In this document: positions 1 to 9,342 of the stretch, in pieces | Layout of the letters: each line of letters opens with the position of its first letter | How positions within the stretch are numbered: position 1 is the stretch's first letter | NCBI GenBank assembly: GCA_052387115.1 | Contig: JBQTJM010000107.1 | Location: forward strand, 1-9,342 | Direction of reading: 5' to 3' | DNA from: JACCXJ01 sp052387115 | GTDB lineage: Bacteria > Pseudomonadota > Gammaproteobacteria > JACCXJ01 | Length of the DNA: 9,342 nt | Made by a program: the position numbers and the translations under genes | Notes under the pieces: model-generated | Seen by the model: only the letters and a program-made list of their open reading frames with translations | What the model was told of the DNA's origin: nothing | Databases searched by the model: none

Positions 1-51
1 CAATATCTGCGCAACGATCTGGGCCTTGAACTTGTCTGAATACGTTCTCAT
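1..51 (-). CDS. Transposase N-terminus (partial, probably IS3-type OrfA)
   Basis: An ATG at 51-49 opens a frame that stays open to the left edge and gives 17 residues, MRTYSDKFKAQIVAQIL. The pattern of a short basic start, then Y-[ST]-x-x-F-K-x-x-[IV]-V, is typical of the helix-turn-helix N-terminus of IS3-type OrfA transposases and related HTH proteins, which bind the ends of the element. A weak ribosome site (AGG, six bases before the ATG) fits this start. The catalytic part lies outside the window, so the family cannot be fixed and it is unknown whether the gene is intact. It points the same way as the signalling genes but sits in its own element. Confidence 0.5.
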   Translation of the reverse strand, partial: MRTYSDKFKAQIVAQIL

Positions 52-63
52 CGTGTACCTACC

Positions 64-107
64 GTCGCCCCCTTCGGTTCACACAAAATCTCCTCAAGGG
101 AGGCGAC
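64..107. repeat. Inverted repeat in the transposase leader
   Basis: GTCGCCCCCTT (64-74) pairs with AAGGGAGGCGAC (96-107), with one bulged base and a 21-base loop. It lies between the presumed element end and the transposase ATG. Subterminal hairpins of this kind can bind transposase or, in RNA read in from outside, limit translation of the transposase. Which applies here cannot be told. Confidence 0.4.
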
Positions 108-153
108 ATCTATCCTGACACAGGGGGAAAGCCGCCGTTACCTTACTCAAAAA

Positions 154-190
154 ACTAACCAAAGATATTTGAAATTGCATGCTCTTTTCC
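154..190 (-). repeat. Leader-like repeat, copy A (downstream of the REC-HK-REC gene)
   Basis: This stretch of the AT-rich gap 121-244 aligns with 1882-1918, the segment just upstream of the REC-HK-REC gene: about 31 of 37 positions match with one or two single-base gaps. Shared blocks on the plus strand are ACTA-CCAAA, GAAATTG-ATG and TCTTTTCC. The second copy therefore sits after the gene, facing the insertion sequence, with no REC gene following it. I read it as a remnant leader or promoter of a lost paralogue. Nothing else in 121-244 looks like a gene, and no hairpin with a T-run was found. Confidence 0.5.
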
Positions 191-244
191 ATTGAAATGA
201 AATTTGTTTGAGTTGCTGTGTTCAACATTGGAGCCGCAAGTATC

Positions 245-1867
245 TTATGGACCCCCGCGTGAGGCCAGTATTCTCTGCAGAGCGACCGGGTCCACGGGCT
301 TGACCAGGTGATGGTTGAAACCGGCCGCCTGGGCCTCACGGCGGTCTTGCTCGTGGCCATAACCCGTCATGGCGATCAGCACGGTCTCCACCATGTGAAG
401 CTCGGTCCGCAGGCGGCGGGCGACCTCATAGCCATCCATGCCCGGCAGGCCGATGTCGAGCAGGATCACCTCGGGCCGGAAGACTTCTGCCGCCTCCAAT
501 GCCGCCGGGCCATCGAGCGCGGTCCGCGTCTCATGCCCCTCTAGGCCGAGCAGTATCGCCATGCTCTCGGCGGAATCCGTATTGTCGTCGACCACCAAGA
601 TCCGCAGGCGCCCGCACGGCGCCGCGGCTTCGCTGGCGGATGGGGTGACTGCCGCCGGCGGCCCCGTCCCGGTGGGCAGGCGCAGGGTGAACTCGCTGCC
701 CTGGCCCGGCCCCGGGCTCGAGGCCTCGACCCGCCCCCCGTGCAGCTCGACGAGCTTCTTCACCAGGGCCAGGCCGATGCCCAAGCCCCCTTGCGCGCGG
801 TCGAGGGCACGGTCTCCTTGGGTGAAGAGGTCGAAGACATAGGGCAGGACCGCCGCGGGGATCCCCACCCCGGTGTCGCGCACTCGGAGCACCACGTGAC
901 CCGCGGTCCGCTCCGCCGTGAGCCCGATGCGCCCCCCTTCCTCCGTGTACTTGGCGGCATTATGGAGCACATTGCCGAGGGCTTGCGCGAGGCGCGCGAG
1001 ATCCCCTTCGAGGTACATGGGCTCGGCGGGCAGGGCCACGGACAGGTGATGCCGGCGGGCCTCGATCACGGGGCGGCTGGTCTCGATGGCCCGCTCGACG
1101 ATCATCGTGAGCTCGATGGGCGCCTTCTGCAGCGAGATCTTGCCGCGGGAGATCCGCGAGACATCGAGGAGATCATCGACCAGCCGGGTGAGCTGCCGCA
1201 CCTGGCGGTCGATCGCCGTGCGCGCCCAATCGAGCTTGGGTTCCTCGAGCTCCAACCGCTGCAGCACCTCCACCGAATTGCGGATGGGGGCCAGGGGGTT
1301 GCGCAGCTCGTGGGCCAGCATCGCCAGGAACTCGTCCTTGTGCCGGTCTGCCTCCCGGAGCGCTTCTTCGGCCCGGCGGCGTTCGGTGATCTCCGCCTGC
1401 AGGCGTTCGTTGCTCGCCTGGAGCTCGGCCGTGCGTTCCGCGACGCGCTGCTCCAATCGCTGGCGCGATTGGGCCAGGACCGCGCGCATTCGATCCAGCT
1501 CGACGAAGACCTTGACCTTAGTGCGCAGGATCTCGGGCACCACCGGCGAGGGGATATAGTCGACGGCCCCCAGCGCATACCCTTCGGCCGTTTCCGCCTC
1601 GTCGGCGTAAGCGGTAATGAAAATAATGGGGGTGTGTGCTGCCTTTTTGCGCCGGCGAATGAGAGCGGCCGTCTCCAAACCGGTCATGTCCGGCATGTTG
1701 ACGTCGAGCAAGATCACGGCGAACTCATGCTCCAGCACCCTTTGTAGCGCCTCGGCGCCCGAGCGGGCCAGGATCAGGTTTTGTCCCAGCTCCGCCAACA
1801 CGGTCTGGTAGACCAAGTGGTTTTCCGGGAGGTCATCGACCACCAGGATGTTGGCCTGCTCATTCAT
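245..1867 (-). CDS. Cytoplasmic hybrid histidine kinase, REC-HisKA-HATPase-REC
   Basis: A 540-residue protein with no membrane segment or signal peptide. Residues 1-122 form a receiver (acidic pair D11/D12, phosphoacceptor D55, T85) in which the usual Lys is Ser107 (DYIPSPVVP). A coiled coil follows at about 123-178. The HisKA H-box is MLAHELRNPLAPI with His186. The ATPase domain has Asn299/Asn303, DTGVGI from D331, FDLFTQ and GLGIGL (361-366), so the kinase looks active. After a Pro/Ala-rich linker (about 398-419), residues 421-540 are a second receiver with a complete set: D427/D428, D471, T501, K523. The ATG is the first possible start, since an in-frame TAG lies at 1885-1883 with no start codon between; no strong Shine-Dalgarno site is seen. 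The protein probably takes phosphate or a regulatory signal at the first receiver and phosphorylates the second. Its first ~150 residues are nearly identical to those of the REC-GGDEF-EAL protein encoded upstream. Confidence 0.93.
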   Translation of the reverse strand: MNEQANILVVDDLPENHLVYQTVLAELGQNLILARSGAEALQRVLEHEFAVILLDVNMPDMTGLETAALIRRRKKAAHTPIIFITAYADEAETAEGYALGAVDYIPSPVVPEILRTKVKVFVELDRMRAVLAQSRQRLEQRVAERTAELQASNERLQAEITERRRAEEALREADRHKDEFLAMLAHELRNPLAPIRNSVEVLQRLELEEPKLDWARTAIDRQVRQLTRLVDDLLDVSRISRGKISLQKAPIELTMIVERAIETSRPVIEARRHHLSVALPAEPMYLEGDLARLAQALGNVLHNAAKYTEEGGRIGLTAERTAGHVVLRVRDTGVGIPAAVLPYVFDLFTQGDRALDRAQGGLGIGLALVKKLVELHGGRVEASSPGPGQGSEFTLRLPTGTGPPAAVTPSASEAAAPCGRLRILVVDDNTDSAESMAILLGLEGHETRTALDGPAALEAAEVFRPEVILLDIGLPGMDGYEVARRLRTELHMVETVLIAMTGYGHEQDRREAQAAGFNHHLVKPVDPVALQRILASRGGP

Positions 1868-1883
1868 GGCGCAACCATGGTAC
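1422..1883 (-). repeat. Near-identical receiver module, copy 1
   Basis: Direct repeat of 3339-3800 at a constant offset of 1917 bases, with about 19 mismatches in 462 bases by eye and no gaps. It covers about 16 bases of leader, the ATG, the whole receiver and the start of the coiled coil. Similarity drops sharply at 1422, where the coiled coils become only loosely alike (RRRAEE is still shared) before the outputs diverge completely. Confidence 0.93.
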
Positions 1884-1918
1884 TAGCCAAACCTATTGGA
1901 AATTGTATGTCTTTTCCC
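1882..1918 (-). promoter_or_regulatory. Putative promoter/leader of the REC-HK-REC gene (leader repeat, copy B)
   Basis: In the 102-base gap between the two receiver genes, the minus strand carries TACAAT (1907-1902), one base off the sigma-70 -10 consensus and about 34 bases before the ATG. No convincing -35 box stands 16-18 bases upstream. The segment is repeated at 154-190, where the hexamer reads TGCAAT. It is more AT-rich than its surroundings. A promoter is plausible but rests on one box and on the repetition. Confidence 0.3.
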
Positions 1919-1969
1919 AGGGGGAAGGATGGGATAAGCCGGTGCTGCTCCGACCGCCCCTCGCCCCCG

Positions 1970-3784
1970 TCACTGCGCGGCCGCCCCGACCAGACCCGAC
2001 GCGTTGCGAGACCGCGCCGCGCCGCCGATCGTTTCTCTTCCTTCACCGAAGTAGTAACCCTGAGCCTCGTCGCAGCTTTGGGCCTTGAGGGCCGCGAGCT
2101 GGTCGGCGGTTTCGACGCCTTCGGCGATCACTTTCATCTTGAGGCTGTGGGCGAGCGTGATGACCGCGGTGGTGATGGCGGCCGCCTCCCCGTCGGTCGT
2201 GACTTCCTGGATGAAGCTGCGGTCGATCTTGAGTCGATCGATCGGGAAGCGCTTGAGATAGCCGAGCGAGGAATAGCCGGTCCCAAAATCATCGATGGCC
2301 ACCCGCACCCCGAGCGCCTTGAGCCGGCGCAGGACCTCGGCCGACGAAGCGGGGTCCTCCATGACCGCCGCCTCGGTCAGCTCGATCTCCAATCGATCGG
2401 CGGGCAGTTGCGCGCGCTCGATGGCCTCCTCGATGGTGCGCGCGAGTTGGCGGTGGCGGAAATGGCGGGGCGAGATGTTCACGGCCACGCGCAGGCCCTC
2501 CGGCCACGTCCGTGCCGCGCGGCAGGCCTCTGCCAGCACCCATTCGTCGAGCGGCCCGATGAGCCCGCACTCCTCGGCGATCGGGACGAAGCGCGCCGGT
2601 GGGATCAAGCCCATCTCCGGATGCGGCCAGCGCACCAGGGCCTCGGCCCCCACGGTCTTCAAGGACGCGAGGTCCACGATCGGCTGATAGTGGAGACGCA
2701 ACTCCGCCTGCTCGACGGCACGGCGCAGGCCGGTCTCGATGAGGAGCCGGTCCATGGCCTCGCGGTTCATGTCCTCGGTGAAGAATCGATAGGCGTTCTT
2801 GCCGCGGCGCTTGGCCCGGTACATGGCCGTGTCGGCATTCTTCATGAGGGTCGAGAGATCGGCGCCGTCCGCGGGAAAGACGCTGATCCCGAGGCTTGCG
2901 CCGATGCTGATCTCATGACGGGCGAGCGGCAGCGGCGCCGCCAGGGACTGCACCAGCCGGCGCGCGGTCCTGGCCACCTCGCGCGCGGCGCCGATGTCCT
3001 CGAGGAGCACCGTGAACTCGTCGCCGCTGAGGCGTGCGAGCGTGTCCTCCGCGCGCAGGCAGTCTTTCATGCGGATCGCGGCCGCCCGCAGCAGGGCATC
3101 CCCCTGGTCATGGCCCAGGCTATCATTGATAAGCTTGAAGTTGTCGAGGTCGATGAGCATGAGCGCGAGCCTCGTCCCGTGGCGCTCCGCGCGGCCGATG
3201 GCCTGTTGCAGGCGCTCGTTGAAGTAGCGGCGATTGGGCAACTCTGTGAGCGCGTCGTAGTTCGCGAGCTGCGCCAGCCGCTCCTCGGCACGCCGGCGCT
3301 CCGCGACCTCGACCTGGAGCGCCGCGTTGGCCCGCGAAAGCTCGGTCGTGCGCTCCGCTACGCGCTGCTCCAATAGCTGGTGCGATTGGGCCAGGACCGC
3401 GCGCATTCGATCCAGCTCGACGAAGACCTTGACCTTAGTGCGCAGGATCGCGGGCACCACCGGCGAGGGGATATAGTCGACGGCCCCCAGCGCATACCCT
3501 TCGGCCGTTTCCGCCTCGTCGGCGTAAGCGGTAATGAAAATAATGGGGGTGTGTGCGGCCTTCTTGTGCCGGCGAATGAGAGCGCCCGTCTCCAAACCCG
3601 TCATGTCCGGCATGTTGACGTCGAGTAGGATCACGGCGAACTCATGCTCCAGCACCTTTTGTAGCGCCTCGGCGCCCGAGCGGGCCAGGATCAGGTTTTG
3701 TCCCAGCTCCGCCAACACGGTCTGGTAGACCAAGTGGTTTCCCGGGAGGTCATCGACCACCAAGATGTTGGTCTGCTCATTCAT
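1970..3784 (-). CDS. Response regulator REC-GGDEF-EAL (cyclic di-GMP synthesis/breakdown)
   Basis: A 604-residue soluble protein. Residues 1-122 are a receiver (D11/D12, D55, T85; Ser107 in place of the usual Lys), then a coiled coil to about 172. The GGDEF domain (about 173-335) carries IDLDNFK with D212, N220, D229 and the signature SGDEF (253-257), a common active variant. An RxxD inhibitory site (R244-D247) stands the standard five residues before it. The EAL domain (about 345-580) keeps EAL (380s, E381), N436, E468, DDFGTG (D498/D499), K519, EGVET (E555) and Q575 of EAQGY, so phosphodiesterase activity is likely. The end is odd: after GYYFG the usual RP-containing tail is replaced by about 24 residues rich in Ala, Gly and Arg that match no family ending. 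The ATG is forced, since an in-frame TGA lies upstream at 3820-3818 with no start between. The protein probably adjusts cyclic di-GMP when its receiver is phosphorylated; which activity prevails cannot be told. Confidence 0.93.
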   Translation of the reverse strand: MNEQTNILVVDDLPGNHLVYQTVLAELGQNLILARSGAEALQKVLEHEFAVILLDVNMPDMTGLETGALIRRHKKAAHTPIIFITAYADEAETAEGYALGAVDYIPSPVVPAILRTKVKVFVELDRMRAVLAQSHQLLEQRVAERTTELSRANAALQVEVAERRRAEERLAQLANYDALTELPNRRYFNERLQQAIGRAERHGTRLALMLIDLDNFKLINDSLGHDQGDALLRAAAIRMKDCLRAEDTLARLSGDEFTVLLEDIGAAREVARTARRLVQSLAAPLPLARHEISIGASLGISVFPADGADLSTLMKNADTAMYRAKRRGKNAYRFFTEDMNREAMDRLLIETGLRRAVEQAELRLHYQPIVDLASLKTVGAEALVRWPHPEMGLIPPARFVPIAEECGLIGPLDEWVLAEACRAARTWPEGLRVAVNISPRHFRHRQLARTIEEAIERAQLPADRLEIELTEAAVMEDPASSAEVLRRLKALGVRVAIDDFGTGYSSLGYLKRFPIDRLKIDRSFIQEVTTDGEAAAITTAVITLAHSLKMKVIAEGVETADQLAALKAQSCDEAQGYYFGEGRETIGGAARSRNASGLVGAAAQ

Positions 3785-3800
3785 GGCGCCACCATCGTAC
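3339..3800 (-). repeat. Near-identical receiver module, copy 2
   Basis: Partner of 1422-1883. The encoded receivers differ at only a handful of positions (5, 15, 43, 67, 73 and 112 in the first 124 residues). Upstream similarity ends at about 3800, where REP-like DNA begins. The leader element present before the other copy is therefore missing here. Confidence 0.93.
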
Positions 3801-3826
3801 GCCGTTCTTTGATCCCCTCACCCCAA

Positions 3827-3892
3827 CCCTCTCCCGGGGGGCCCGGGGGGAGAGGGAGCAAAGAGAGCGCCTCTCCCGGAGGAAGAGGGAGA
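3827..3892. repeat. REP-like hairpins, CCCTCTCCC/GGGAGAGGG type
   Basis: CCCTCTCCC (3827-3835) and GGGAGAGGG (3848-3856) form a perfect 9-bp stem around a G/C-only centre. A second, shorter stem follows: TCTCCC (3872-3877) with GGGAGA (3887-3892). The preceding CCCTCACCCCAA is the flank usually seen with this class of dispersed proteobacterial palindrome. Confidence 0.6.
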
Positions 3893-3976
3893 AAAGAGAC
3901 AGTGCCTCTCAGGGGGAGGAAAAAGCGGGGGGCCGGGTGGCCCGCCAGACCGGCGCCTCGAGCACCTTGCTCAAAG

Positions 3977-4011
3977 TCTCCCCCTTCAGAAGGGGGAGAT
4001 TTAGAGGGGGT
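3977..4011 (+). repeat. REP-like element 1 (hairpin plus AAGGGGGAG unit)
   Basis: TCTCCCCCTT (3977-3986) and AAGGGGGAGA (3990-3999) make a perfect 10-bp stem with a 3-base loop. The right arm continues into a 22-base unit (3990-4011) ending GAGGGGGT. The same unit recurs inverted at 4065-4086 with about three differences, so the two elements form a facing pair, as REP sequences often do. Confidence 0.65.
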
Positions 4012-4064
4012 AAAAGGGGGCGTCGGTGCCTGAGACGAGCGCCGTCTTGAGCCCAGGCGCTTCG

Positions 4065-4099
4065 ACCCCCTCCTAACCTCCCCCTTCGCAAGGGGGAGG
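4065..4099 (-). repeat. REP-like element 2 (inverted partner of element 1)
   Basis: CCTCCCCCTT (4077-4086) and AAGGGGGAGG (4090-4099) form a perfect 10-bp stem with loop CGC. With the outer ACCCCCTCCTAA it makes the inverted copy of the unit at 3990-4011. In RNA read from the kinase gene this hairpin lies about 100 bases after the stop. It may stabilise the 3' end or attenuate read-through, but it has no T-run for classical termination. Confidence 0.65.
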
Positions 4100-4194
4100 G
4101 AAAAGGGGGGAGGGAGAGGCAATCTAAGGAAAAGATTGGTGACCGTGGCCAATATTCTATCCCTATCGTAACGGCGGCGATTGCTTTTCCGTGG

Positions 4195-9342
<5,148 letters not shown>

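Larger units (their letters stand above)
1..120 (-). mobile_element. Terminal segment of an insertion sequence
   Basis: The transposase start is preceded by a 69-base GC-rich leader. On the minus strand it begins TGTCAGGATAGATGTCGCC (120-102) and then changes abruptly to the AT-rich DNA that follows the kinase gene. A terminus beginning TG close in front of the transposase start is what an IS3-type end looks like. The boundary at about 120 is inferred from this change of composition and the TG start; the other end and any target duplication lie outside the window. Confidence 0.4.
3785..4194. other. Non-coding gap filled with REP-like repeats
   Basis: These 410 bases separate the poly-HAMP kinase from the REC-GGDEF-EAL gene. 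They alternate C-rich and G-rich runs that form several hairpins, listed separately. The reading frames across it translate only to low-complexity Pro/Leu/Gly/Glu-rich strings and are not genes. The part next to the kinase stop (4120-4194) is less repetitive. It has a small inverted repeat, CAATCT (4120-4125) with AGATTG (4133-4138), but no T-run. I see no clear promoter or Shine-Dalgarno site for the downstream gene. Confidence 0.7.

Noticed and set aside
143..214. Inverted repeat ACTCAAA (143-149) with TTTGAGT (208-214) as a terminator after the REC-HK-REC gene
   Set aside because: Only seven pairs across a loop of nearly 60 bases; likely chance in AT-rich DNA.
1864..2046. Minus-strand frame of 60 codons overlapping the end of the EAL gene, as a possible frameshifted EAL tail
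   Set aside because: It does not continue the EAL family pattern after GYYF, so neither a frameshift nor a separate gene is supported.
1781..3376. Long plus-strand reading frame of 531 codons
   Set aside because: It runs antisense across the REC-GGDEF-EAL gene and the adjacent gap; its composition is that of a complementary-strand shadow and no family motif is present.
4077..4099. REP-like hairpin as an intrinsic terminator of the poly-HAMP kinase gene
   Set aside because: The stem is strong, but neither strand has a T-run directly after it.
3781..4152. Minus-strand frame of 123 codons in the gap, ending in MVAP at the receiver gene start
   Set aside because: The translation is Pro/Leu/Gly low complexity derived from the REP-like palindromes, with no Shine-Dalgarno site. 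It is read through repeats and is not a gene.
131..4178. GCCGCCGTTAC at 131-141 recurs inverted at 4168-4178
   Set aside because: The 11-base match has no matching flanks, so it is most likely chance in GC-rich DNA.
4145..4194. TAGAAT on the minus strand as a promoter for the REC-GGDEF-EAL gene
   Set aside because: No -35 box at a suitable distance, and it would leave a leader of more than 350 bases full of hairpins.

Overview
The window is GC-rich coding DNA of a bacterium, probably a Pseudomonadota (gamma- or betaproteobacterium). That placing rests on GC-rich codon use, hybrid two-component and GGDEF-EAL proteins, and REP-like palindromes built on CTCCCCCTT/AAGGGGGAG. The species cannot be named from the sequence. 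All convincing genes lie on the minus strand, so transcription runs from right to left.

Layout in transcription order. (1) 9342-4195: the 3' part of a very large hybrid histidine kinase, open at the right edge. It has at least eight tandem 92-residue HAMP units resembling the fungal group III kinase Nik1/Os-1, then GAF, a coiled coil, a HisKA/HATPase core and three receivers, the middle one degenerate. (2) 4194-3785: a 410-base non-coding gap packed with REP-like hairpins. (3) 3784-1970: a REC-GGDEF-EAL protein for cyclic di-GMP turnover. (4) 1969-1868: a short gap with a promoter-like element. (5) 1867-245: a cytoplasmic REC-histidine kinase-REC protein. (6) 244-121: an AT-rich gap holding a second copy of that promoter-like element. 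(7) 120-1: what looks like the end of an insertion sequence with the first 17 codons of a transposase.

The genes read as one signalling locus: a large soluble poly-HAMP kinase, a second soluble kinase flanked by receivers, and a receiver-controlled cyclic di-GMP enzyme. No HPt domain or DNA-binding output is visible, so phosphotransfer between them is inferred. The most striking points are the homogenised poly-HAMP array, and the near-identical 462-base block (about 96% by eye, no gaps) that gives two proteins with different outputs the same N-terminal receiver. That receiver carries Ser where the conserved Lys is expected. A repeated leader downstream of the last gene suggests a third member of the family once stood where the insertion sequence now lies.
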